Shown: in pieces, positions 1 through 6,252 of the stretch | Position numbering within the stretch: position 1 is the first letter of the stretch | Layout: each line of letters starts with the position of its first letter | Assembly: GCA_017991275.1 (NCBI GenBank) | Contig: JAGNMH010000110.1 | Location: 1 to 10,500, forward strand | Direction: 5' to 3' | Length of the DNA: 10,500 nt | Origin: Acidobacteriota bacterium | Lineage (GTDB): Bacteria > Acidobacteriota > Blastocatellia > RBC074 | Notes under the pieces: model-generated | The model's database searches: none | Told to the model about the DNA's origin: nothing | Seen by the model: the letters and a program-made list of their open reading frames with translations, nothing else | Program-made: the position numbers and the translations under genes

Positions 1-495
1 TTGCTGAACCTTTCGCGGACTTATGAACTTCGCCGCCGCCCCGTCAATTTGTCCAGGCTGATGGACGAAACTGTTGAACTCGTCCAACCAAATGCCGACG
101 GCTTTGGAGTTATGATCGAAAAAAACTGTGTCGGGCCAGGTCAGGCATATGCTGATCCGAATTTGTTGCAGCAGGTTTTTCTGAATATCCTGAAAAATGG
201 CATTCAAGCCATGCCGCAAGGCGGACGTTTGCGAATTGAATGCCTGGAGGCGAGCCGCGATGGCGTGACATTTGCTGCAATTCAGGTTTCCGACACCGGT
301 AAAGGAATTCAGCCAGAGCATTTGGAAAATGTCTTCGATCCCTTTTTCACCACCAAAGAGGTCGGGCATGGAACAGGGCTGGGGTTGACGGTTTCCAGCC
401 GTATTGTTGAAGAGCACGGCGGCTGGATCGAAGCCGAAAACAATGAAGATGCCGGAGCGACGTTTACGGTCTTTCTGCCGGTGGCTGCGCCATAA
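1..495 (+). CDS. Sensor histidine kinase, C-terminal catalytic part (5' truncated by window edge)
   Basis: This is the ATP-binding (HATPase_c) half of a two-component sensor kinase, which phosphorylates its own histidine and passes the phosphate to a response regulator. Visible in order are an N-box (LNILKNGIQAM, about residues 61-71 of the visible part), a G1 box (DTGKGI, 98-103), an F-box (FDPFFTTK, 112-119) and a G2 box (GHGTGLGLT, 122-130). The first 20 or so residues resemble the end of the HisKA dimerisation helix, so the phospho-accepting histidine and the sensor domain lie upstream of the window. The TTG at base 1 is unlikely to be the true start. The sequence is closest in style to NtrB/AtoS/ZraS-like kinases that pair with sigma-54 activators. 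A response regulator follows after 42 bp on the same strand, so the two are almost certainly cotranscribed partners. The signal it senses cannot be read here. Confidence 0.93.
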   Translation: MLNLSRTYELRRRPVNLSRLMDETVELVQPNADGFGVMIEKNCVGPGQAYADPNLLQQVFLNILKNGIQAMPQGGRLRIECLEASRDGVTFAAIQVSDTGKGIQPEHLENVFDPFFTTKEVGHGTGLGLTVSSRIVEEHGGWIEAENNEDAGATFTVFLPVAAP

Positions 496-537
496 AATCA
501 CCAACGAAAACGAATAACCTATAGTGGAGAAGAATCA

Positions 538-1908
538 TTGAAAGCAAAAATTTTGATCGCTGATGACGAAGCCGACTTGCGCGATTTGTTGCAGGATGAT
601 CTGGAAGCCAATGGTTACGAAACCGCTGTCGCCATTGATGGTCGCGCGGCGCTGGCCCATTTGGAACGGAAAGAGGAAGTGATTGATCTGTTGCTGACTG
701 ATGTGCGAATGCCTGGGCTGACCGGAAATCAGTTGCTGGCCAGAATGCGGGAGTTACGACCGGAAGCCCCAGTTATTGTCATGACGGCTTTTGGGTCGGT
801 CGAACAGGCGGTTGAAATGGTCAAAGCCGGGGCTTTTCAGTATCTTACCAAACCCTTTCAAACCGACGAACTCCTGAGAGTGTTGGAGATGGCTTTAAGC
901 CAAAGTGAGTCGCAGCGCGAACAAGCCAAAGTGCGTCGTCAATTGCCAGTTGCTCCGGCGCGGATCGTCGGAGCTTCGAAGCCGATGCAGGAGCTTTTCA
1001 AAATGATCGCGCGCGCTGCTCGCGGCGCCAGCACGGTTCTGATTACAGGCGAATCCGGCACTGGCAAAGAACTGGTCGCTCGCTCGATACACGAAATGTC
1101 TGAGCGCAAAGGCGATTTTGTGCCGGTAAATTGTGCCGCGATTCCAGCCGAGTTGATCGAATCGGAGTTGTTCGGTCACACGGGGCAGGCTTTCACCGGA
1201 GCCAAACAGGCTCGCGCCGGATTGTTCGAGGCAGCCGATGGCGGAACCATCTTTCTGGATGAAGTTGGTGAATTGCCGCTTATGATGCAGCCCAAACTGC
1301 TCCGAGTTTTGCAGGAAGGCACTGTGCGAAGAGTTGGCGCGGATCAGGAAAAAAAGATCAACGTTCGCGTCGTTGCTGCAACCAACCGCGACTTGGAGAC
1401 TGAAGTTCAGGCCGGTCGTTTCCGCGAAGATTTGTACTGGAGGTTGAACGTTATTCACCTGGACATACCACCTTTGCGCGAACGCCCGTTCGACATTCCA
1501 TTGCTGGTTGAACATTTTCTCAACAAAGCAGCCGAAGTCGCGGGCAGGCCAGCGTTGAATGTCACACCCGAAGCATTGGCTACGTTGACGGCTTATTCCT
1601 GGCCGGGCAATGCACGCGAACTGGAAAATGCCGTTGAACGCGCCATAGCTTTGGCCGAAGGCGCTCATCTGACGCCCGAAGATTTGCCGGAACGCATTCG
1701 AAATAGCGGCCAATCGTCTTTATTGCTGACGCAGGCTCGGCAGCAAAGAATGACTCTGAGCGAGTTGGAGCGCGCCTATATTCTGGAAACTTTGAGACTG
1801 ACAGGCGGCAACAAATCTCGCGCGGCGGAAATGCTTGGTTTTGATCGGCGAACGCTTCATCGCAAACTGGATGAATACCGCGCTGAAGACTCGAATTTTG
1901 AGTTATAA
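538..1908 (+). CDS. NtrC-family sigma-54-dependent response regulator
   Basis: A complete 456-residue enhancer-binding protein of usual NtrC-family length. The receiver domain covers about residues 3-118, with acidic pocket D9/D10, phospho-acceptor D55 (LLLTDVRMPG), T83 and K105 (LTKPF). The AAA+ sigma-54 activation domain spans about 145-375, with Walker A GESGTGKE (171-178) and Walker B ending in D241-E242. A Fis-type helix-turn-helix lies at the C-terminus (about 410-450, GGNKSRAAEMLGFDRRTLHRKL). The start is a TTG preceded by GGAGAAGA at 526-533, and it gives a receiver domain of normal length. One oddity is the sigma-54 contact loop, which reads QAFTGA (217-222) in place of the usual GAFTGA. 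It follows the kinase fragment and precedes several sigma-54 promoters, so it is the natural candidate activator for the carbon-uptake operons downstream; that link is inferred. The exact orthologue (NtrC, ZraR, AtoC and others) cannot be named from sequence alone. Confidence 0.96.
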   Translation: MKAKILIADDEADLRDLLQDDLEANGYETAVAIDGRAALAHLERKEEVIDLLLTDVRMPGLTGNQLLARMRELRPEAPVIVMTAFGSVEQAVEMVKAGAFQYLTKPFQTDELLRVLEMALSQSESQREQAKVRRQLPVAPARIVGASKPMQELFKMIARAARGASTVLITGESGTGKELVARSIHEMSERKGDFVPVNCAAIPAELIESELFGHTGQAFTGAKQARAGLFEAADGGTIFLDEVGELPLMMQPKLLRVLQEGTVRRVGADQEKKINVRVVAATNRDLETEVQAGRFREDLYWRLNVIHLDIPPLRERPFDIPLLVEHFLNKAAEVAGRPALNVTPEALATLTAYSWPGNARELENAVERAIALAEGAHLTPEDLPERIRNSGQSSLLLTQARQQRMTLSELERAYILETLRLTGGNKSRAAEMLGFDRRTLHRKLDEYRAEDSNFEL

Positions 1909-1918
1909 CCACTTGAGC

Positions 1919-1952
1919 AAAAAAAAGGCTCCAGCGATTTTTCGCCGGAGCC
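1919..1952 (-). terminator. Intrinsic terminator of the minus-strand small exported protein gene
   Basis: An 11-bp stem (GGCTCCGGCGA with TCGCTGGAGCC, read on the minus strand, one G-U pair, 4-nt loop) occupies 1927-1952. On the minus strand it is followed at once by a run of eight T. It lies 45 bp past the minus-strand stop codon. On the plus strand the same hairpin has an A-C mismatch and no T run after it, so it would be a poor terminator for the regulator gene ending at 1908. Confidence 0.85.
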
Positions 1953-1997
1953 AGAGTCGTTCCTCATTTAATTTTGTTTGTTCGGCTCACTGTTGAG

Positions 1998-2378
1998 TTA
2001 TTCACCAGCAGACGTGTTCTGTAAATCACCCACGTGTAAGGTTCGCGTATCGCCTTCAAAGGTCATAGCAGTCAGCGTCTTGCCCTTGTCTGTGGTTGCG
2101 AAGCTCAGTAAATTGTGGCGCGACTTTTTCGATCCCTCCTTGACGTTTACATTTATGCTGGCCACCAAGCCGCGATTTTCATCCAGGATAGCAACGGAAT
2201 TACTGGCCGCATCAAATTTGAACTGGTAGGTTCCTTTTTTGACCAGCTTGTCATTCACCATAACGTCCTGATCAAGCGTGATGGTCTTCCTCAGGTTCTT
2301 GCCGTTTGCCAGAGCCGTGCCAATTAACCCAACACAAAGCGTTAACGCGATTAACATATTGATTCCAAGTTTTTTCAT
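1998..2378 (-). CDS. Small exported protein of unknown function
   Basis: A 126-residue protein with a clear Sec signal peptide: MKK, a hydrophobic core to about residue 20, and a likely signal peptidase cut after ALA at residue 24. The mature part of about 100 residues is polar, lysine-rich and beta-prone, with no cysteine, so it is probably a small periplasmic or secreted beta-rich domain. The segment LDQDVMVNDKLVKKGTYQFK resembles small exported proteins common in Acidobacteriota, but I assign no family. The ATG start is supported by an excellent ribosome site, AAGGAGGGAGAAA, directly before it. The gene is monocistronic, with its own terminator at 1919-1952 and a consensus sigma-54 promoter 93-107 bp upstream on the minus strand. 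That suggests it belongs to the same regulon as the carbonic anhydrase operons. No function can be read from the sequence. Confidence 0.85.
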   Translation of the reverse strand: MKKLGINMLIALTLCVGLIGTALANGKNLRKTITLDQDVMVNDKLVKKGTYQFKFDAASNSVAILDENRGLVASINVNVKEGSKKSRHNLLSFATTDKGKTLTAMTFEGDTRTLHVGDLQNTSAGE

Positions 2379-2470
2379 TTTCTCCCTCCTTCTGAAGATA
2401 TTTGTTGTTCTGTGTTATTTCGAGCTTACTTACTTTGCCGCGCTTGCGGCGACTTACGCAAAATCATTTG

Positions 2471-2485
2471 GCAACGACTGTGCCA
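2471..2485 (-). promoter_or_regulatory. Sigma-54 (-24/-12) promoter, minus strand
   Basis: Read on the minus strand, the sequence is TGGCAC-AGTCG-TTGC, an exact match to the sigma-54 consensus TGGCAC-N5-TTGC with the invariant GG and GC correctly spaced. The predicted transcription start is near 2459, giving a leader of about 80 nt before the small exported protein gene. A tandem 21-bp repeat lies upstream of it at 2539-2580. The gap between the divergent genes (2379-2654) holds only these regulatory elements. Confidence 0.8.
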
Positions 2486-2538
2486 AAGGCTCGAAGCTGT
2501 CTTTTCAAGCAGTTAGCTCGACAGCGACCGGAAACCGC

Positions 2539-2580
2539 GGGACATTTTTTGACAGTGCTGAGACAAAATATGACGGTGGT
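2539..2580. promoter_or_regulatory. Tandem 21-bp repeat, candidate enhancer site between divergent sigma-54 promoters
   Basis: Two adjacent 21-bp units starting at 2539 (GGGACATTTTTTGACAGTGC...) and 2560 (GAGACAAAATATGACGGTGG...) match at 14 of 21 positions. On the minus strand each contains TGTCYC, the conserved right half of the motif at 3388-3426 and 6789-6828, again at 21-bp spacing. The TG positions lie 59 and 80 bp upstream of the minus-strand -24 element, against 70 and 91 bp in the two plus-strand operons, a shift of about one helical turn. The left half of the dyad is poorly kept. It is therefore a probable activator site, mainly serving the minus-strand promoter. Confidence 0.55.
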
Positions 2581-2586
2581 TTGTGG

Positions 2587-2602
2587 TTGGAACGATTGTT
2601 GC
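2587..2602 (+). promoter_or_regulatory. Near-consensus sigma-54 promoter upstream of the DUF2490 gene
   Basis: TTGGAACGATTGTTGC differs from the consensus TGGCAC-N5-TTGC at one position (C to A inside the -24 box) and keeps the key GG and GC. It closely resembles the promoter at 3487-3502 (TTGGCACGATCATTGC). The predicted start is near 2614, about 40 nt before the DUF2490 start codon. The tandem repeat at 2539-2580 lies just upstream, closer than enhancer sites usually are. Confidence 0.65.
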
Positions 2603-2654
2603 TGGATTATTACAACTCAAATCAAATTTTTGAACATGGAAGTTTAATAGCAAT

Positions 2655-3347
2655 ATGAAAGTACTGAATAGCCTGACAGGATTACAGCTTTTGGTTTTTG
2701 TCATTTTGGCCGTTTGCAATTCGGCAACGGCGCAAACGCCGCCTCCGCAGGACGACAACCAGTTCTGGAACGAATTCCAGCTAATCAAGGCGCTGGACAA
2801 GAAACATGACTTGATCGTTATCGGGGTGTTACGTGTCGGCCAGAATTTCAATCGTCCAGTTGATGAACGTCTCGGCGCGGCGCTGGCGTTCAAACCGAAT
2901 AAATATCTGTCAATTGCGCCGACTTATCTTTACGTAGACCAACAGCCTTTTCCCGGTCGTCGTATCAGCGAACATAGATTGGTAATGAACGTCACGGGCA
3001 AAGTGAATCTTGGCAAGTTCCTTTTCACCGACAGAAATTTGATTGAACGGCGAGTTCGCCATGACAGTCGCGATTTCACGGTGTACCGCAACCGGCTGCA
3101 AATTGATCGTCCGGCAAAGATCGGAAGCTTTAGCTTTAAGCCGTTCATTGCCGATGAAGTTTGGTATTCGACTCAGACAGCGGCTGGAGGGCGTCTGGGC
3201 TGGTTTCGCAATCGAATCTCAGCCGGAATCATCAAACAGTTCAGCGAGCGATTTAACGCTGAGTTTTTTTACTTGAGACAGCAGGACGGCATCTTGCGCC
3301 CAGGAGATGTGCATGCTGTGGGTACTCTGTTCCGGGTGTATCTGTAA
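2655..3347 (+). CDS. DUF2490 family outer-membrane beta-barrel protein
   Basis: A 230-residue exported protein. Residues 1-26 form a signal peptide (hydrophobic core LQLLVFVILAV, probable cut after ATA). The mature chain alternates polar and hydrophobic residues in short amphipathic strands, with frequent aromatic-rich segments (YLSIAPTYLYV, FSFKPFIADEVWYS, RFNAEFFYLRQ), and ends in a C-terminal hydrophobic/aromatic strand (VGTLFRVYL) as outer-membrane barrels do. The pattern YRNRLQIDRP followed by F-I-A-D-E-V-W is typical of DUF2490 proteins, whose function is not known. The ribosome site is weak (GGAAG about 12 nt upstream), but ATG 2655 gives an intact signal peptide. A near-consensus sigma-54 promoter sits 53 bp upstream of the start, so it may be coregulated with the carbon-uptake operons. 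A role in outer-membrane passage of small solutes is only a guess. Confidence 0.85.
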   Translation: MKVLNSLTGLQLLVFVILAVCNSATAQTPPPQDDNQFWNEFQLIKALDKKHDLIVIGVLRVGQNFNRPVDERLGAALAFKPNKYLSIAPTYLYVDQQPFPGRRISEHRLVMNVTGKVNLGKFLFTDRNLIERRVRHDSRDFTVYRNRLQIDRPAKIGSFSFKPFIADEVWYSTQTAAGGRLGWFRNRISAGIIKQFSERFNAEFFYLRQQDGILRPGDVHAVGTLFRVYL

Positions 3348-3387
3348 TCAGCAACGCGAACGAAGTTCGCCGCCCTCAGCCGTTTGT

Positions 3388-3426
3388 GTCTCATACTGCC
3401 TCAGTGTTGAGACGATTTGCCCAGCC
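3388..3426 (+). promoter_or_regulatory. Tandem upstream activator site of the first carbonic anhydrase operon
   Basis: Two motif copies lie 21 bp apart: GTCTCATACTGCCTCAG (3388-3404) and GAGACGATTTGCCCAGCC (3409-3426). The second closely matches GAGGCGATTTGTCCCGGCT at 6810-6828 upstream of the second operon. The shared core is GRC-N5-GYC, a short dyad; the first copy is degenerate in its left half. The T of the TG in the second copy (3418) is exactly 70 bp from the T of the -24 element (3488), which puts the sites near -96 and -117, a normal range for NtrC-type enhancers. Confidence 0.7.
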
Positions 3427-3486
3427 AAAACATCAAGCCGAAATCTGACGAATTTTCCAAGCTTCCGAAAAACAACAACTTAGCTA

Positions 3487-3502
3487 TTGGCACGATCATT
3501 GC
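3487..3502 (+). promoter_or_regulatory. Consensus sigma-54 promoter of the carbonic anhydrase-SulP-Usp operon
   Basis: TTGGCACGATCATTGC is a perfect match to TGGCAC-N5-TTGC. The predicted start is near 3514, giving a leader of about 190 nt before the carbonic anhydrase ATG at 3703. The gene-free stretch 3348-3702 holds this promoter, the tandem upstream site and a hairpin in the leader; I see no coding gene in it. Confidence 0.85.
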
Positions 3503-3604
3503 CCAATGGTGGTCGGCAACAATTCAGCAGGATTGATTCCGGCTGATGATCTAATTAAGAGCTTCGCGGTTTGCGATTTGCCGCTTAACTCCAACGGGTG
3601 ATTA

Positions 3605-3635
3605 CAGGGCAGATCGTAAAATCTGCCCTGCTTTT
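3605..3635 (+). promoter_or_regulatory. Terminator-like hairpin in the leader of the first operon
   Basis: A perfect 10-bp inverted repeat, CAGGGCAGAT / ATCTGCCCTG, with a 6-nt loop occupies 3605-3630 and is followed by CTTTTA. It lies about 90 nt downstream of the predicted sigma-54 start and 73 nt before the start codon. The T run is only four long, so it could be a weak terminator, an attenuator, or simply an mRNA-stabilising stem. Confidence 0.5.
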
Positions 3636-3702
3636 ACTGCCAATAATTCAACGGTCAACTTCAAAGAAAAGGTGTTGCAAATGCAATCCCAGGGAGAAAA
3701 CT

Positions 3703-4395
3703 ATGGAAAAACTTGTACGCGGAATTCACGAATTTCAAACCACGCATTTCAACGAACATCAGGACTTTTTCGCTCAGTTGTCCAAGGGACAGCAGCCTGA
3801 AACTTTGCTGATCACATGTTCTGACTCGCGCGTTGTTCCTGACCTGCTGACTCAGACTCAACCGGGCGAATTGTTTGTGATTCGCAACGCCGGCAACATC
3901 GTCCCGCCTTATGGCGCAGCCAACGGCGGAGAAGGCGCGACAATTGAATTTGCCGTCAGCGCATTGAAAGTCAGTCATATCGTGATTATGGGACATTCGC
4001 ATTGCGGCGCGATGAAAGGGTTGTTGAAGCCGGAAGAGTTAACTTCATTGCCGCTGGTTTCCAACTGGCTGAAACACGCCGAAGCGACCCGTCGTGTGGT
4101 AACGGATAATTATCAGGATTTCAGCGGTGAAGACCTGCTGAACGCCACGATCAAAGAAAATGTGCTGATGCAGTTAGACAACATCCGTACTTACCCGGCA
4201 GTAGCCGCAGGATTGGTGAGTGGAACTCTGACCTTGCACGCCTGGGTTTATCACATCGAAAGCGGCCAGATTTTGGCCTACAACCCGGAAATATCGCGCT
4301 TTGCTCCGATCACTGGCAGTCAGGTCGCACCGGCTGTGGCCAACAGGGCGACTGCGACTCCAAAACCGGAACTGGCAATTCGTGCGGCGGCCTAG
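3703..4395 (+). CDS. Beta-class carbonic anhydrase (first copy)
   Basis: A zinc enzyme that interconverts CO2 and bicarbonate, 230 residues, a usual bacterial beta-class length, cytoplasmic (no signal peptide). The zinc ligands are visible as C39 (TCSDSRV), H98 and C101 (GHSHCGAMKG), with the catalytic D41-R43 pair beside the first cysteine; IRNAGNIVPP (60-69) is the usual family segment. The start at ATG 3703 is chosen over in-frame upstream codons because AGGGAGA precedes it and the protein then begins where the family does (MEKLVRGIHEFQ). It is the first gene behind a consensus sigma-54 promoter. The SulP transporter gene follows, originally about 35 nt away before a small mobile element separated them. 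Anhydrase-SulP pairing is an established sign of bicarbonate handling. The C-terminal tail past about residue 205 is alanine/proline-rich and not conserved-looking. Confidence 0.96.
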   Translation: MEKLVRGIHEFQTTHFNEHQDFFAQLSKGQQPETLLITCSDSRVVPDLLTQTQPGELFVIRNAGNIVPPYGAANGGEGATIEFAVSALKVSHIVIMGHSHCGAMKGLLKPEELTSLPLVSNWLKHAEATRRVVTDNYQDFSGEDLLNATIKENVLMQLDNIRTYPAVAAGLVSGTLTLHAWVYHIESGQILAYNPEISRFAPITGSQVAPAVANRATATPKPELAIRAAA

Positions 4396-4409
4396 TGCAT
4401 TGATTTGTT

Positions 4410-4545
4410 GTAACTGCTCAGGGAGAACGAAAAAGAGATTACGGAATGGACGGAAATTTCTCTTCCTTTTTTTCGGTTATTTCAGTTTGTTTCGTTATTT
4501 TTCCTGCTTTTCATTGCAGGCTTATTTGATGGCCTGAGCAGTTAC
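4410..4545. mobile_element. 136-bp IS66-like miniature inverted-repeat element (MITE) with 8-bp target duplication
   Basis: Perfect 13-bp terminal inverted repeats, GTAACTGCTCAGG (4410-4422) and CCTGAGCAGTTAC (4533-4545), are flanked directly by an exact 8-bp direct repeat GATTTGTT (4402-4409 and 4546-4553). Ends beginning GTAA and 8-bp target duplications are known hallmarks of the IS66 family. The 110-bp interior has no room for a transposase, so it is non-autonomous and would move with an IS66 transposase supplied elsewhere. The interior is T-rich on the plus strand, with a small AAGAGA/TCTCTT stem before CCTTTTTTT and a CCTGC/GCAGG stem. Removing the element and one duplicate leaves a 35-nt gap between the anhydrase stop codon and the SulP start, as expected for an operon. 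It may now weaken readthrough to SulP. Confidence 0.85.
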
Positions 4546-4574
4546 GATTTGTTTATTTCAGGAGGGAGGAAAAT

Positions 4575-6155
4575 ATGAATAGCCAAGAACAAATAATGAA
4601 AGCGGGTCTGCGCGAGAATTTCGCCAAAGACTTTCTCGCTTCAGTCGTAGTTTTTCTCGTGGCCTTGCCACTTTGTATGGGCATCGCCATCGCGTCAGGT
4701 GTGCCGCCTGCGTTGGGTTTAATTACCGGCATTGTTGGCGGCTTGGTTGTGGGGACGATTGCAGGCAGCCCTTTGCAGGTCAGCGGCCCCGCGGCAGGTT
4801 TGACGGTGCTGGTTTGGGAAATGATCCAACAGCACGGCATAGGTATGCTTGGCGCGATCGTTTTGCTGGCAGGTTTCCTGCAGTTGTTGATGGGCGCTCT
4901 GAGAATGGGGCAATGGTTTAGAGCCATTTCTCCGGCGGTTATACAGGGAATGTTGGCTGGCATCGGTGTTCTTATCATCGCTTCGCAAATTCACGTGATG
5001 GTGGATGACGGCCCGAAAGGTAGCGGATTAACCAATCTGCTTTCGATTCCAGCGGCAATTTACAAAGGCGTCATGCCGGTTGACGGTTCATCACATCACA
5101 TTGCGGCGGCGATTGGTCTGATAACGATGGGTCTGATCTTTGCCTGGAGCTACGTGCCGAAGAAGTTGCAGGTTGTTCCGGCTCCGCTGGTGGCGATTGT
5201 TGTAGTGACCATTGGAGTGATGTTTGTTGGCGCTCCGGTCAAATACGTCAATGTGCCCGGCAATCTGGCCAGTGTAATTACCTTTCCGACGCTGGAATCC
5301 TTAGGCAATTTGTTGAGTTTGTCCGTGGTCGGTTCGGCGGTCGCGCTTTGTTTTATTGCCAGCGCGGAAACCTTGCTTTGCGCGACGGCGGTTGATCGCA
5401 TGCACAACGGCGAACGAACCAATTACAACAAGGAATTGTTCGCACAGGGCGTAGGTAATTCAATTTGCGGATTATTTGGCGCTTTGCCGATGACGGGTGT
5501 GATCGTTCGCAGTTCTGCCAACGTTAATGCCGGGGGTAAAACCCGCGCTTCGGCGATTCTGCATGGAGCCTGGATTCTGGGACTGGTGGCGTTGGCTCCG
5601 TTCATACTTAACAAAATACCGACGACTGCGCTGGCTGCGATTCTGGTTTACACCGGGTTCAAGCTGCTGTCGCCCAAAGCCGTCCGCGAATTGAAACCAT
5701 TCGGCTGGCAGGAAGTCGCAATTTACTTTGCCACCATAGTTGGCATTGTAGCGACCAACTTGCTGGTTGGGGTTTTGATCGGTCTGGGATTGGCGCTGCT
5801 GAAACTGCTTTACACTTTTTCGCATCTGGAAGTGCGAATTCACACTGAACCTGACACCAACAACACAACGATCGCTCTCAATGGCGCCGCGACTTTTGTG
5901 CGATTGCCCAAACTGGCGGCGGCTTTGGAATCGGTTCCCCCAGGAACTTCGGTCAGGCTAGATATTGATCGGCTGCATTACATTGACCACGCTTGTCTTG
6001 ATCTGGTGTCGAACTGGCGCAAGCAGCACGTGGCTCGTGACGGTCAGGCCGAAGTGCCTTGGGAAGACTTGCAGCAGCGTAATCAGGATCGTGACATTTC
6101 ACTGGGGATCGCCCCAAGACCGGCACTGGCTGTGGCGAATGCAACCAGCGAGTAA
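4575..6155 (+). CDS. SulP family anion (probable bicarbonate) transporter with STAS domain (first copy)
   Basis: An inner-membrane transporter of the SulP/SLC26 family, 526 residues, near the usual length. About 10-14 hydrophobic segments fill residues 15-415, starting with the family signature (FLASVVVFLVALPLCMGIAIASG..P, 20-44) and QVSGPAAGLT (68-77). The segment around SAETLLCATAVDRM and GLFGALPMTGVIVRSSANVNAGGKTR is typical of bacterial SulP proteins. A C-terminal STAS domain runs about 420-500 (VRLDIDRLHYIDHACLDLV). The start ATG has a strong site, GGAGGGAGG, 6 nt upstream. The substrate cannot be read directly; sulfate is the other common option. Its place between a carbonic anhydrase gene and a universal stress protein gene favours bicarbonate. 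SulP proteins encoded beside, or fused to, carbonic anhydrases are known and are thought to move bicarbonate. Confidence 0.94.
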   Translation: MNSQEQIMKAGLRENFAKDFLASVVVFLVALPLCMGIAIASGVPPALGLITGIVGGLVVGTIAGSPLQVSGPAAGLTVLVWEMIQQHGIGMLGAIVLLAGFLQLLMGALRMGQWFRAISPAVIQGMLAGIGVLIIASQIHVMVDDGPKGSGLTNLLSIPAAIYKGVMPVDGSSHHIAAAIGLITMGLIFAWSYVPKKLQVVPAPLVAIVVVTIGVMFVGAPVKYVNVPGNLASVITFPTLESLGNLLSLSVVGSAVALCFIASAETLLCATAVDRMHNGERTNYNKELFAQGVGNSICGLFGALPMTGVIVRSSANVNAGGKTRASAILHGAWILGLVALAPFILNKIPTTALAAILVYTGFKLLSPKAVRELKPFGWQEVAIYFATIVGIVATNLLVGVLIGLGLALLKLLYTFSHLEVRIHTEPDTNNTTIALNGAATFVRLPKLAAALESVPPGTSVRLDIDRLHYIDHACLDLVSNWRKQHVARDGQAEVPWEDLQQRNQDRDISLGIAPRPALAVANATSE

Positions 6156-6185
6156 ACCTGCGTAATTTATATGTCGTGTCGCAAG

Positions 6186-6221
6186 ACTGAGGAATCCCTC
6201 TAGGAAGATGGATTCCTCAGT
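6186..6221 (+). repeat. Strong hairpin between SulP and Usp genes
   Basis: A perfect 12-bp inverted repeat, ACTGAGGAATCC / GGATTCCTCAGT, with a 12-nt loop lies in the 97-nt gap between the SulP stop and the stress-protein start. No T run follows, so it is unlikely to be an intrinsic terminator. It could protect or process the operon mRNA, or be a protein-binding dyad. Confidence 0.7.
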
Positions 6222-6252
6222 TGGAGCTAAGAAGGCAACAAGGAGGGAGACA

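Noticed and set aside
895..1713. Long minus-strand open frame of 272 codons inside the regulator gene
   Set aside because: Antisense to an unmistakable NtrC-family protein; its translation shows no domain and has the composition of a codon-bias shadow.
1927..1952. Same hairpin as terminator for the response regulator gene
   Set aside because: On the plus strand the stem has an A-C mismatch and no T tract follows; it suits the minus-strand gene.
2467..2487. Perfect dyad TTTGGCA-N7-TGCCAAA as a separate operator
   Set aside because: The symmetry arises because the -24 (TGGCA) and -12 (TTGCCA) elements of the minus-strand sigma-54 promoter resemble each other's complement; the promoter explains it. 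A weaker opposite-strand promoter (TGGCAA-N5-GTGC) was not called because its -12 box is off consensus.
2278..2658. Plus-strand open frame across the divergent promoter region
   Set aside because: It overlaps the signal peptide of the exported protein on the other strand and both sigma-54 promoters; the peptide has no recognisable feature.
3356..3370. Hairpin GCGAAC-GAA-GTTCGC as terminator of the DUF2490 gene
   Set aside because: Only a 6-bp stem with a 3-nt loop and no T run after it.
3598..3702. Upstream in-frame start for the first carbonic anhydrase
   Set aside because: The 35 extra residues cover the leader hairpin and show no family similarity; ATG 3703 has the ribosome site.
4410..4545. 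Long-range stem as a riboswitch or terminator between CA and SulP
   Set aside because: The inverted repeat ends exactly at an 8-bp direct repeat and begins with GTAA, which fits an IS66-type element far better than a structured leader.
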